Below are positions 1 through 9,800 of a DNA stretch of 64,000 bases, piece by piece. Source of the stretch: Hyposmocoma kahamanoa (Eukaryota; Arthropoda; Insecta; Lepidoptera; Cosmopterigidae); the NCBI RefSeq assembly GCF_003589595.1, contig NW_020654748.1, positions 1,439,887 to 1,503,886 of the forward strand. Direction: 5' to 3'. The position numbers were made by a program, and so were the translations under genes. The notes under the pieces were generated by a model that saw only the letters and a program-made list of their open reading frames with translations, had not been told where the DNA came from and ran no database searches. Numbering within the stretch: position 1 is the stretch's first letter; each line of letters opens with the position of its first letter.

Positions 1-181
1 AAAACGTCATAAGGGATTACACAATAAATCTCACACCTCGCGTTACTCAACTGTGAAAATAGTGAGTAATGTGAGTAAACCGGCGATGCGGTTAATGCAA
101 ATGGGAACGTGACTGCGATACAAAACTATTACAACTATAGCGTTTAGTATTTGGAGAAGAATTCTGCTGCCAATGGTATTT

Positions 182-770
182 AAACTTATTACTTTTTATT
201 TTAATTATATACAGGTAAGATACAATAAAAGCTTAAATACTACAAAGTAAAACTAGGATTTTTAAATTATATGAATAAAATTGGATCCCCGCGGCAAGGT
301 GCCCAAGATGCTGCCAGCGTTTCCCCTTAGTATGGCTATGCTAATACGTTGGGCAAGGTAGCTTGGGTTTCCCAGACAGTCTATTAATTTTTTAGACAAC
401 ATTTTGTATAGATGAAGGGCACTGGGTCCCCATGGGCCACGGGTTTCGACTCCAAAGGCTGTAAGTAGGTAGTCGGAGCCGAGATCCTGGTATTTATTAC
501 TTTTTATTCTTTCCGCCAGCTCAGCTGCTGAGTGAGCCCTCTTGCTAGTGTGCTGGAGATGGGATGAGGCAAGTGTGTTGGCACATGGGGCGTACCACAC
601 CAGTGCCCAGCCTATAGGTTGGAGTATGCTCCAAGGGATGAGAATCATTCCGTCCGGGCGTTTGCCATCAGTTCGCGACATGTCGCTTGGCTCGAGTACA
701 GCGGGCACGTTAACAGTGGCTACCCACCGTGGTGACCCAGAGCATTTACGTCTTTGGCGCAAGGACACCG
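182..770 (-). mobile_element. 5'-truncated non-LTR retrotransposon (LINE) insertion
   Basis: The insertion runs on the minus strand, with its 3' end at the left, and carries the coding remnant at 262-768. Both edges are marked by a target-site duplication: ATGGTATTT occurs at 173-181 and again at 771-779. The match probably extends as a diverged duplication of about 20 bp (ATGGTATTTAAACTTATT against ATGGTATTTTAATACTTATT). The 3' non-coding part (about 182-261) resembles a second fragment at about 53505-53590, which shares the 'caggtaagrtacaa...aagcttaaat' segment. Truncation at the 5' side is the usual outcome of target-primed reverse transcription. Confidence 0.75.
262..768 (-). pseudogene. 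LINE ORF2 C-terminal domain (PDG-type), remnant
   Basis: An open frame of 168 residues matches, by eye, the C-terminal region of a widespread metazoan LINE polyprotein. It has the GKRPDG motif at residues 35-40, a following I-P-W and L-V-W segment (44-46, 56-58), then 'LASSHL', 'NKYQDLGSDYLL', 'FGVETRGPWGPSALHL', and the typical ending 'QRISIAILRGNAGSILGTLP' near residues 140-159. In the family the PDG and the later W-D-x-T suggest a PD-(D/E)xK restriction-like nuclease; here the second motif reads WYAP, so catalytic residues look lost. The RT domain is absent. The frame is still open for 168 codons, which suggests a fairly young copy, but it is not an independent gene. The plus-strand ORF in the same place (542-934) is a shadow. 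Confidence 0.75.
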
Positions 771-820
771 ATGGTATTTTAATACTTATTTGTATATATG
801 ATAGAAAGGTTTATTTTAGC

Positions 821-1140
821 TGCCTCTGTGGCCGAACGGTTACCATGTGGGGGATCTTTACCCGTTCCTGGTCGCACACACGTCCAAAACAATTACTGTC
901 AAATGTAATAATGGACCAAATTAAAATTTTATGAATCTTCATTCGCAACATGCGTCTTCTGGATAGGGCCAGGACTGCCACGCAGAGGTCCCAAGTTCGA
1001 TTCCCGGGCCGGGAGAAATATTAGTACGGCCTACATTTATTTCTCTGGTGAGTATGGTTGTGATTTGTGGTTGTCTATAATGTGTGTCCGTAGCACTCGC
1101 GATACAGGGCTTCCCTAGAGCGGGACTATTAAAAAAATAC
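821..1140 (+). mobile_element. SINE family B copy 1, split by a 124-bp insertion
   Basis: This is a tRNA-headed SINE. The A-box-like 'gtggccgaacggttacc' lies at 828-844 and the B-box-like 'agttcgattcccgggcc' at about 992-1009, followed by the family body 'gcctacatttatttctctgg' and the tail 'agagcgggactatt' plus A-run. In other copies (62188) 'taccatgct' runs straight into 'ggactgccacgc'. Here about 124 bp (848-971) separates them. The anticodon-loop region 'ctgccacgc' and the T-arm resemble tRNA-Gly(GCC), while the A box is more Leu/Ser-like, so the exact tRNA parent is uncertain. Confidence 0.75.
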
Positions 1141-1983
1141 TAATATGATCTATATACGCAAAGACAACTCATATATTAACAATTAACAGTAGCTTTGAAC
1201 TGGAAATGTTGAAGATAAATTGTTTTATCAGCAGTCACGTGTCAGTGAGAGGAGATTGTTTCTAAATATTCACGAACGTACGTAACTTAGAAATTTAAGT
1301 CTTAGACGAGTCAAGGCGGCACAATGCGCCACAGATATTGAACAATCGACTTCTAAGTTGAGAAGTAGCACTTCAGCTACCTCTTTATAGTTTTTTACTA
1401 CGCATATTGGGTCACGTATAAGGCTATCGAAAAAAACTCCCTCTAAGCAAGCACGCTTCAATATAAAGCATAACTACCGAAAAAACACTTTTGTTTATAA
1501 TTGTACAGCTTTTTTCAATATTTTTTGTACAAATTTATGTAAATAATGGATTTGGGACAAAAAGCCTTTTTGTCGATAGCAGCAGTCAGAGCCCTGATCT
1601 CTGCCAATGAATTTTCTATAAAGGTGTTTGACTCGGATCGCATAAAAACGGGAAGTTTTTTTTAGAAGCACGTGCGGGCTTTTTTGTTTTCGGGACGTTT
1701 GTTACACCGTATTGGGTATTTTAATATTTACCAGTGGCGAAGGGTGGATTTTCGAGAAACGTAAGCTATTGTAGATGATATCACACCCTAAAATGACAAC
1801 TTTTCAGTTTTAAAGATTCTACTAACGAAATTAGTCCATAACTTTTTAAACTTAAATGTTTTTTACTCAATTTTTTTAAGGGAGGGTTTTGTTCCAATAA
1901 ACACGTCACCTTCATAATGAAAAAAACAAAAAGGTTACAAAGCTTAAATAATTAGTTTGGTCTGTTCTTAAGTCCGAAATTCA
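1141..1983. other. Unassigned AT-rich stretch
   Basis: No recognised repeat or gene. A 63-codon minus-strand ORF (1270-1461) has no family signature that I can name. A segment near 1780-1840 ('aaaatgacaacttttcag...aaagattctactaacgaaatta') weakly resembles 44700-44760, so part of the stretch is probably an old, diverged repeat. Confidence 0.4.
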
Positions 1984-2178
1984 CTACATTATATAGCATC
2001 TTAGCTCTACACGGAGATGCCAATTTATATAGTTTATAACAGCAATATTATTATTTTTAATTTGTAAGTAAGATCTTTGATACTTGTTCCGTTTACACTC
2101 TATAATTATGTGGTAAACATCTTCCACAATCCCACATTCACATACGTCAATAGGAGCGTTATAAAATTTCACAAACAC
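1984..2178 (-). pseudogene. LINE ORF2 C-terminal zinc-knuckle fragment
   Basis: The short frame contains C13-x-C15-G-x6-H23-x4-C28 ('CECGIVEDVYHIIIEC'), the pattern found at the C-terminus of Jockey/R1/I-type LINE ORF2 proteins downstream of the RT. The residues before it also fit ('KKVFVKFYNAPIDV'). No RT motif is present nearby, so this is an isolated 3' fragment. Family assignment below the LINE level is not possible. Confidence 0.55.
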
Positions 2179-2251
2179 TTTTTTTTGTGGTAAGCGATAC
2201 GAGTGTACATAGCAGTTGTAATGCCACCATTAAGTACTCTGTGGTGCCACT

Positions 2252-2425
2252 CAAAGCTTTCAAAGTCAAAGTCAAACCATTAGGTAAGCAAATTACACTT
2301 GAAATAGTCGTATTGATTTAAACTCTACTGCTCATTCGTAAGGCAGATTCCGCTGAGAAAAATTAGCAAGAAACTGTAGAGGTTGCTCTTTGTAAATATA
2401 TTTGAATATATTTAAAATTTAGAAT
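2252..2425 (-). mobile_element. CR1/Jockey-like LINE 3' end (family H)
   Basis: The segment shares 'ttacacttgaaat', 'ctgctcattcgtaaggcagattcc' and 'gcaagaaactgtagaggttgctctt' with the 3' ends at 16540, 17690, 32650 and 61520. On the minus strand it ends in a short TTTGAC-type repeat (seen as 'caaagtcaaagtcaaa' on the plus strand), the tail type shared by these copies. Confidence 0.6.
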
Positions 2426-2675
2426 ATTTGTTTCCAACATCTTAGATCGAGAAATGCCGAGCTAAACGGGTCAGTGCCACGGAATTTTGATATCCAAATG
2501 CGCAGAAGCTATATAAAATTACCTTTAGAATGAAGTTTTTTTTTTCACTGTATTTCAAACCTCGTAAATGGCAAATTTTAAATATCACTGGGAATCTTAT
2601 TATTACCCTTTAAATGAATTTGTGACTGTGAAGGCGATTGTTTAAGAATAGCTAGTTTATTTTTATTTCTCGTAT

Positions 2676-2886
2676 TAAATCGCAAAGATCTGAGGGGCAC
2701 TGCCACTGCGCCTGCCACCCTGAGACATAAGTTGCCAAGTGCCATGTGAATGTGATTACACCAGCACCTTTAACCCTTTAAAACCGGAACGCAATAATGC
2801 TCGTATTATTGCTTGGCCGCAGAAATAGGTAAGGTGGAAGTACTTCCCTGGACGAACTCTTTCACAAGGAGGTCTACTGCTATTAA
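2676..2886 (-). mobile_element. Repeat A copy 1
   Basis: Repeat A is about 330 bp. Its sense strand runs from TAGCAGTAGAGCTCC through a conserved hairpin to a poly(A) tail, so it behaves like a retroposed SINE-type element; no tRNA promoter boxes are evident. Here it is antisense to the window, from 'aaatcgcaaagatctgag' to 'tctactgct'. The part next to the poly(A) end is missing. Confidence 0.8.
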
Positions 2887-3118
2887 AAATAATTAGTTTT
2901 GTGTAATTCGTATTATTGTAATGAATTTCTTACATCGAAAGCACTTTTGGCGTATAATCACATGGGGTTTTATTATTATTGCAAGGGTTACAACATGAAG
3001 AATACGTTGCTTTCTGTTATACGTTGTTTTTTCATTTTGGATCTCAAAGAATTTTGAGTTTACGAATTTAACCCTTGAAAACAATGTGTAAAGTCCCCCA
3101 AACCACACCACTGTGTGC

Positions 3119-3180
3119 CGGACTATAGTCTAAATCTCATCAACACACGCATGCTTAGCAGTGGCACGTACTTACAGTTT
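3119..3180 (+). repeat. SINE F-type 3' tail fragment
   Basis: The segment 'ggactatagtctaaatc...gcttagcagtggcacgta' matches the 3' part of the element at 4437-4515 ('ggactatacctagtctaaatcc...gcctagcagtgggacgta'). Confidence 0.5.
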
Positions 3181-3417
3181 GAGACGCTGAATACCGTCAA
3201 TTACGCTTCACTTTAAAGCGTTTTTAGCAAGATCTGTTCAACTTGGGGCAGTGAAAAAAACGTGTATTATTTTTTAATCATATTATCTAAAATCTTGTTG
3301 TTTCCAAAACACGATTTTACAATATTTTCTAGATAAAAAGAAATTCAAAGTTACCTGTTATTCGTTAAATCCACCAAATAAAATTGATAAAATTTTGAAG
3401 AATAAGGTATTATTGTA

Positions 3418-3690
3418 ATCATTAATACAAAGATCGAACACTCAGAAAAAATTCCTTCGATCCGGTCGGATTCGAACCGACGTCTTCTTGCATACCGTGC
3501 CAGACGCTATACCAACTAAGCCACAGAACGAACCAACGGACCCAACGAATTTTTCTATGTGCTTGCGTCGTGTCTTTGTATTTGGTTTTTCAACGACTTT
3601 TTAGTCGTAGCGCCATCTATGAAAGATTTATCACCCAGTTAGTACCTTTACAGCTACTAGTCCTGGCGAGAGATGTGACTAGTGGAGTAA
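3418..3690 (-). mobile_element. SINE family E copy 1 (tRNA-headed)
   Basis: On the minus strand this reads leader, then a tRNA-like module with A box 'tggcttagttggtata' and B box 'ggttcgaatccgacc' (about 3470-3540), then tail 'ctgagtgttcgatctttgtattaat'. The T-stem GTCGG/CCGAC pairs perfectly, but the acceptor stem does not, so it is a SINE head and not a tRNA gene. Unusually, roughly 150 bp of conserved leader ('gtcgtagcgcc', 'gacacgacgcaagcac') precedes the tRNA module. Related copies lie at 12640, 24600 and 53645. Confidence 0.7.
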
Positions 3691-4027
3691 TTTCACAAAA
3701 AATAATTGAATGTCTATTCAATAAAAATTTCAAATACGGTATTAATGAAAACCGTTGTTGGTTTATTTTTTCCATTTTAAGCCTAATTTTGGAAATACAC
3801 CCTTGTTTGAGACACGTGCAAACTATTGGTAGTTTCATCTTTTTGTTTCATACGAAGGTCGGCAGTGATAGCTGAGACGCTTTGCTGGATGAACCTATGT
3901 CGCCCGTACTGCACCTAGCTAGCTAAGTCATTTCATAATTGTAATAAAGGCGTGGCTTAAAACATCGATCGCTCAAGGTCATCGACGCTTTTCAGCATCT
4001 TAACGGTAATGATAATTTATGCGAATA

Positions 4028-4515
4028 AGAAGCAGTGGTAGCTTAATGTTGCAAACCGGACCTATACGCACTCGGGACGAGACGGGCGGACGACACGGCC
4101 CAACATGACGTCACGACGAGCAGCAGCACCGCAGCGGCGCTAGCCTTATCTAACTATAATTATATTTGCAAGCCAAGCTCTATAATTGAGACGGCGAATA
4201 TACCATCTCTATAGTAATACAGTCCACTTTTTACACCTATAACCTCTCAGAGGCCGTGGGTTCCAATCCGGGCTGGCACCTCTTGGGTTTTTCGGAATTT
4301 CTGTTTGAAATGTAATTTGAATTATACTTCATTTTCATTTGAACAGATCGTGATAAAACCGTCACGTCGAAGAAGGTTCACAACCTTCGGCAAACGTGGG
4401 AAGTCCCTTACCCGTTCCATTCCGTTATCCGTTCCAGTCTAGTGGACTATACCTAGTCTAAATCCTCGCCGTGACTTATGCCTAGCAGTGGGACGTATAA
4501 ATAAGTTGACGTTGA
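4028..4515 (+). mobile_element. SINE family F copy, split by a CpG-rich insert
   Basis: The A-box half 'gcagtggtagcttaatg' is at 4031-4047 and the B-box half 'acctctcagaggccgtgggttccaatcc' at 4242-4269. They are separated by about 190 bp that is rich in CG dinucleotides and holds a perfect CRE palindrome TGACGTCA at 4106-4113. The body then continues to 'gcctagcagtgggacgta' and ends near 4515. A head without the insert is seen at 47090-47150 (minus). Confidence 0.55.
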
Positions 4516-5560
4516 TATTATTAACAATTTATTGAATAAACAAATTTCCCGTATAATACCATACATTTTTGTTATTATGAAATTTAAGCCTCTTACAAAT
4601 CCGTTCCATGTATGCTGTCTATCATTTACTTCTTAAGGAATATTGTATGTATCAAAACGATTCAGGTACAAACTTTTTAGTTGCAGTCCATTTTGTTAAA
4701 CTTTACTGCATGAAATAGTTGGAATAGACATTGTCTACCAGCATAACTTAAGTTGGTGTTAGGACAGGTTGATTGCAGGAGTCATGTCTGGCCACGCCTA
4801 GCTATTAGGGTGCAAATTAGTCGACACGTGTGCCTCATAATTTCATTGACAAATTGCTATTTGTCAATAAAATGTATTTAAGAAACGGAGATTGGAACCG
4901 ACAGGAGCATATTTGCTTAAACTTCAAGGAAGTAATACATATAGAGCGGATAATACCCCCTTCTGAAACCCCGTATTGATTGTATTGTATTGTATTTTTT
5001 ATTTGTTTTTCTGTGTTCTATCTTCGTAAATAATCACTATATAAAATTACTGCAGTTATTTCACAAAATTATCTCTATGATAAAATATTACTTTGTTAAT
5101 AATTCTTACGATAATTATTTACAGGAAATGAAAATATTTAATAAATCCAAGTTTACGTGAGCACGTGATCCGTAAAGGGCACGAAATTTTTGTCAGACCA
5201 AAATTTCGTCATTTTTATATGTCCAACAATCGTTAAAACCTAAGAACTCGATATGAACATCAATTATTTAATTTTAAATTCTGAATCGGAATATGGAAAT
5301 AACTGTTGTCGTCTCAAAATGTAAAGTTCGTCCACTCGTGCCAAAGGGAAACGAACTGGATTATGACATGTTAAACGATTCATTAAAGCACCGTAGGAAT
5401 TCACATTTACTCATGTAAATCCTGCTTTGAAATATAAGAAAATATACGTTTGTTTTGACTAGAATTCTTTCTATCTCGTTTATGGGGTAGATTATTTCTA
5501 TAACTTAACAAATCATCATCGTGGGTACGGGTGTCCTGTAAGAGGAAGATTTAGGCCGTG
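4516..5560. other. Unassigned AT-rich stretch
   Basis: No coding motif or recognised repeat was found. A short ATTGT microsatellite is present at about 4977-4997. Confidence 0.4.
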
Positions 5561-5564
5561 GTTC

Positions 5565-5815
5565 GTCTTGGTGACTATATAGGAGGAGGTTCTCAATGCT
5601 ACGCGATTTGTGAACCGATTTCGATGATTCTTTTCTTGTTGGAAAGAAGACACTACAGTATTGGTCCCATTTAAATTTGAAGAAAAAATTCCACTTCTAA
5701 AGGCGGCAAACTAGGGGATCAATCCGGCGTCGCGCAATTTCCGGTAACAGATTTCAATGCAAATAGATGTAATTCCACGAATTTTGGAGGTCGGATTTTT
5801 TTTTTGTAAAAATGA
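5565..5815 (+). repeat. Interspersed repeat M copy 1
   Basis: Family M is recognised by 'ggaggaggttctcaa', 'aaccgatttcgatgattc', 'ggtcccatttaaatttgaag', 'ggcaaactaggggat' and 'ttccggtaac'. It is a common lepidopteran repeat whose class I cannot fix from the sequence. Other copies: 7838, 28545, 32245, 38280, 39665, 50225. Confidence 0.65.
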
Positions 5816-5924
5816 TTATACTTATGATACGAAGTGAAGCGACAGGTGACAAAATAATTTTTTGAGATATTATAAAAAAACCGTAATCCAGTTTTAGAAT
5901 ATTGAAATTGTTTAATGATAGAAT

Positions 5925-6415
5925 AGAATAGAATAGAATAGAATAGAATAGAATCGTTTATTTCATGTTATCAATGTCACAATATTGCAATTGGAAATAC
6001 AATGTCAAGGGATAACTATGATCGTCAGTAATAAAATTATAATAATAATAATGAATATAAAATAAAGTAGTATAATTACTGGTTGTCGAATAAAATAAAA
6101 TTAAAATGTTTCAAAAGAAACTCATCGACACTGTACAATTCAATATCCAATAAAAGGTTTTTTAGTCGGGTACAAAACGTTTCATCGTTTCTAACACTTT
6201 TCAGGTCTGTGGGTAGATGTTCGTTCGTATTTCAGCTATACATAGTTAGGGTAAGTTCCGATAAGTCGAGCAAGTTAACTAATTTTAACTGTTTTCAAAA
6301 GAGAGTTTTGTGCTCTGTTTTTTGCTATTTAAATCGGATATTTGACCATCCGTCACGTAACCGCGTTTTAGTTAGTGGTAGGCAGCATAACATTGTAGTG
6401 ACTTTTCAGAATTCT
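5925..6415 (-). pseudogene. CR1/Jockey-like LINE C-terminus with (TTCTA)n tail
   Basis: Translating the minus strand from about 6310 gives 'EHLPTDLKSVRNDETFCTR' followed by 'LKNLLLDIELYSVDEFLLKH', then a stop near 6080. This is the usual C-terminal end of CR1/Jockey-type RT proteins. An in-frame TGA lies near 6242. The 3' UTR runs to a (TTCTA)n tail seen as 'agaatagaatagaat' at 5925-5955. Repeat A begins directly at 6416. Confidence 0.7.
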
Positions 6416-7103
6416 AAATCACAAAGATCTGAGATGCGCTGCCACTGCGCCCGTTAGCCAGAGACATAAGTTAACAAGTCCCATGTACCTGTAATTTAGA
6501 TAGATAGATAAACACTTTATTCACTGATATAACACAAATACAGATTAAGCATAAAAGAAAAAACAAAACATGATTGTCATAGCAGTGAAACGGCGCTGAC
6601 TCACCATATGCCAAAGTTTCCTAAGGCGCTGGTTTTTAGTCAGAACCAACCAGAGGGATTAGAAAGCAAAAATATAACGACTATGAGTAAAGTTATACAT
6701 TGATAATAATAATATACATAGTATAGTGTAAATAGTGCATCCAAAGTAACCTGTTTGACATATAAGTAAGTGCATGAGCAAATGTGAAAATAATTACAGC
6801 TGTAAGTGTAAGTTATGACTGTAAAGAGGATTTAATGTTGTTTAATGTAATTAGCATTATAATATAATTATACACATAATAAGAATAGATCAAAGCAACA
6901 ACGAAATTCGATTCTAGACAGACTACGTTAAAGAATAAAAACACACTACACACATTTTTGAAGTGAGAGTAGGTTTTCACCAACACCCTTACCGTCCAAA
7001 ACTGCAACACAATAATGCTCAGGTTACCGCTTGGCAGCAGAAGTTGGCAAGGTGGTAGTACCTCGACAGACGAACTCTTTCACAAGGAGGTCTACTGCTA
7101 TCA
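6416..7103 (-). mobile_element. Repeat A copy 2, interrupted by a LINE tail
   Basis: The antisense A sequence stops after 'cctgtaattt' at 6497 and resumes exactly at 'caccaacaccc' at 6978. Uninterrupted copies read 'cctgtaatttcaccagcaccc'. The 480 bp between are a separate insertion. Confidence 0.8.
6498..6977 (-). mobile_element. LINE 3' end with (TATC)n tail inserted in repeat A
   Basis: On the minus strand the insert ends 'tgaataaagtgtttatc' followed by a short (TATC)n run, an AATAAA-plus-microsatellite ending typical of some LINEs. No coding motif is left, so the copy is severely 5'-truncated. The frame at 6813-7010 carries no RT motif. A target-site duplication is not clear beyond the shared TTT. 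Confidence 0.6.
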
Positions 7104-7194
7104 AATTGAGTTTGGAACCACACACTTTTTCCAAAGCTAAGAACTATCTTTGACACGTCGTTTCTCATCGTTAGGGAAAAGTATTGCAACTAAA

Positions 7195-7275
7195 GACAGC
7201 ACATGCCGCCATCAGGATTCCAATCGTCGACTTTTCGACTGAGAGGCAACTGTTCTACTGGGCTAGCATTTCCCT
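7195..7275 (-). repeat. tRNA-like SINE head, weak
   Basis: The minus strand shows 'tagcccagtagaacagttg' and 'gattggaatcctgatgg', which resemble degraded A and B boxes. No tail family could be assigned. Confidence 0.3.
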
Positions 7276-7837
7276 TATCGAGTTCTTACATTTTTTAATT
7301 ATAAAAAAGATTATTTGATTTTTCCCGTTTGGTAAACCACCTGGATACTTATCGCTGTACCATTCTCTAGCTGGATAATGAAATTAATTCATTTCTTCAT
7401 AAATATGGAATAATATTATTAGCTTCGGTGTGACTGTTGCCCCGTAAGCAATTCGTCGCACGCGCACACAACCGGCGTAGCCATGCTCGTGATTAAGCGC
7501 GTTGTGCCGCAATTATACAACACGCGACTATTTGTCGCTTGTAATAGATATTGCATAGATAATGCGTGAGTTTGAAATTCAATAAGATTGTATAACTATA
7601 ATGTCACAGACACAAGTAGTGTTTAGTATGTGTTTATATGGTTTGTTCGAGGTTAATGCTATATTTTATAACGGTTTTAACTCCCGACGCAAAAAGAAGG
7701 AAATTATAAAAGTATTTGTCTGTGTCTATCTTTCGTGTCGTCAGTCCTCCAAGCAAATCCCTTTATTTTGAACTTCCAGTTCCAACCCTAAAACAGCATT
7801 AGAGACTTAATAATAGCCAGCAAAATTTATTCCTATT

Positions 7838-8000
7838 TTAACCGACTTCGAAAAACAGGAGGCGGTTATCACGTTCGGCTTTATGTATATTCACTGATTT
7901 CTTCGTGAATTGTAGACCGATTTTGAAAATAATTTTTTTGTTTGAAAGGATATACTGTCGAGGTGGTCCCATAGTCACGAAATCAGAATTTGATGAGGGG
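7838..8000 (+). repeat. Repeat M-like copy
   Basis: This begins with 'ttaaccgacttcgaaaa' and continues 'ggaggcggttatcacgttcg', 'gaccgattttgaaaata' and 'ggtggtcccatagt', the M layout. It is diverged from the 5.6-kb copy. Confidence 0.55.
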
Positions 8001-8404
8001 ATCCCATGAAAATAGAGGGAAATCCTCAAATTTTATTAGCAGACTCAAACACCTGAATGAAAAGATTAAGACAATCCTCGTAATGCCTTTTCATAGATTT
8101 AGTATATCCATAGATTGGCCCTGAAGTATTGGAGACGAGACCAAAACAAAAATACATCTGTGTTCGTATAATGTGCATGTGTGCAAGATAAACAGTGTTG
8201 CGTCATCCACTGATTTAATTTAATATCGATTAACATAGGAATGAAATATATGAATGTAATGTAAAATATAGGAATGAAATATAATATCGATTAACATATT
8301 ACACCGGCATTTCACTTCGTCGTATTCACCAAAATGTCTTATCGCAAACCGCCGAGACGTTAATTAACTTATTAATTAATGATTCAATACAAAATTAAGA
8401 AAGC

Positions 8405-8670
8405 TACTATCACCTTCTGGCAGTGCCATAGGATGGTATGTAAACAATGGGGACTTTCACCCAAGATAACATTATGGCTCTACAAAGCGGCGATAAGACC
8501 CATGATGGTGGATGGTGGCCACGAATCAAGCTGACGACCGCAACCGACAAGCTGGACAAATTCCAAAGACTAGCCTGCATGGTGACGATTGGCCGCATGA
8601 GGACAACTCCAACTGCGGCCCTCGAAGCGATGCTGGACCTGCGACCCCTCTCACGTCACACAAATGCATA
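8405..8670 (+). pseudogene. R1/Jockey-like LINE ORF2 fragment
   Basis: Two frames together give the conserved post-RT region: 'KITLWLYKAAIRPMMV' in one frame, and 'WWPRIKLTTATDKLDKFQRL' then 'MRTTPTAALEAMLDLRPL' in the other. In intact relatives these are continuous, so a frameshift lies near 8510-8520. The TPTAALE block is characteristic of R1/Jockey-type LINEs. Both ends are truncated and no TSD was found. Confidence 0.75.
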
Positions 8671-8773
8671 CTTATCAAACCAAATTTCAAAATAATCAGT
8701 CTAGTAGGTTTGGAGTAAATTGGTCACACAAGTGATCCTATATGAGTATCGTATTTCGGAACAGAACAGAACT

Positions 8774-9026
8774 CTAACAACAACAAATCGCTGATTTGTT
8801 GTTGACGAAAGTATTACTACACAAAAATCCATTAATTGTAAGACATACTGATATGAATAATGTGGGTACAGAACCAGAACGTAGCTTTACTCTTTGCTTG
8901 CCTCTAAAGGAAAAGCATTTTTCCTCAAAGTGTTTGCTGCATATTTTTGAAAACTTTTTGGGGGCCCAGTCTTCTCTCTTTAGCATTATAAGCCATTTCT
9001 GTCGTACTTCAATGTTTTGAGGAAAT
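8774..9026 (-). CDS. THAP zinc-finger exon (partial)
   Basis: The minus strand encodes 'FPQNIEVRQKW', 'LKREDWAPKKFSKICSKHF' and 'LRSGSVPTLF'. These are the second half of a THAP domain: the conserved W, the C-x2-H zinc pair (ICSKHF) and the AVPTxF-like terminal box. A splice-acceptor-like 'ttgttgttgattcag' lies immediately before it (9027-9041 read on the minus strand), and the frame needs two bases from a previous exon, which fits a split THAP domain. The first C-x-C half was not found in the window upstream on this strand. After VPTLF the frame continues about 24 codons to a TAG at 8774. It may come from a host THAP gene or from a P-element-like transposase, since both use this DNA-binding fold. 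The plus-strand ORF here is a shadow. Confidence 0.55.
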
Positions 9027-9035
9027 CTGAATCAA

Positions 9036-9720
9036 CAACAATAATTACCATAAAAAAATGGGTGCCTCAACTACGCTATTAACAGAAATTTTCATTTTAA
9101 TGCGATATTAATTAAATATAAAGTACTAAAATCAGAAATTCCTGATTCAATAATATTAAGTATGAAGATGATTTCGGCTGTATGCAAGCCACGCCTTTGC
9201 CTTTCTTTTTTTCAGTTAATGACATCTCGATAACATTTTATCGATTGCGTCAATCTCTATGAAAGTGGGGTTATGAATTTCAGAAATTCATCTTTGATAT
9301 ATTTTTTATTTTATATTAATGCATTTGAATGGTATAATTATACGGATATATTTATGTAAAAAACTTTTGTGGTAGTGCTTTTAGACAGCTAAAAATTTCA
9401 ATAGTACTTACATGTGAAACATTGTGTACAATTCTGCGAGTTTACCTTTTTAGATGAGTTACATCAGGGCACTGAACACGTTACCATGACTAACAAACGT
9501 CCGTTTAACACTATTTCACATTTTAAAACTAATTATTTTTCAAAAATAAACGAAATATGTTTCGTTGTCAGCTGACTCTCGGTTCATATAGGCTCATAGC
9601 GTATAACAAAGTGGTCTCGTCTACCCATCTCGCTCTAACATACGTGTATACTAACGCTCTTTCACTTGCATTGCCAATCTATGGGTACTTATATACTAAA
9701 TCAATGTGCCTCTTCGTCAT
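9036..9720. other. Unassigned stretch upstream of the THAP exon
   Basis: No first THAP half (C-x2-4-C near an initiating Met), no RT motif and no known repeat seen on either strand. Confidence 0.35.
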
Positions 9721-9721
9721 A

Positions 9722-9800
9722 TAATAATAATAATAACGCCCGCACTGAACATGGCCAACAACTAGGGAAACCCTTGTCGCGGGTGCCATAGACACACATA
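9722..9800 (-). mobile_element. SINE B 3'-tail fragment
   Basis: It shows 'aataataataataacgcccgcact', 'actagggaaaccct' and 'gcgggtgccatagacacaca', the antisense of the B tail seen at 39170 and 57690. The tRNA head is absent. Confidence 0.6.

Noticed and set aside
542..934. 130-codon plus-strand ORF
   Set aside because: It lies opposite the minus-strand LINE protein at 262-768, which has clear family motifs; the plus frame has none and runs into a SINE.
3465..3540. tRNA gene on the minus strand
   Set aside because: A and B boxes and T-stem are good, but the acceptor stem does not pair, and the same module with flanking leader and tail recurs at 12640, 24600 and 53645. It is a SINE head.
3570..3875. 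101-codon plus-strand ORF
   Set aside because: Covers SINE E leader sequence in reverse; no protein motif and the same DNA is repeated elsewhere.
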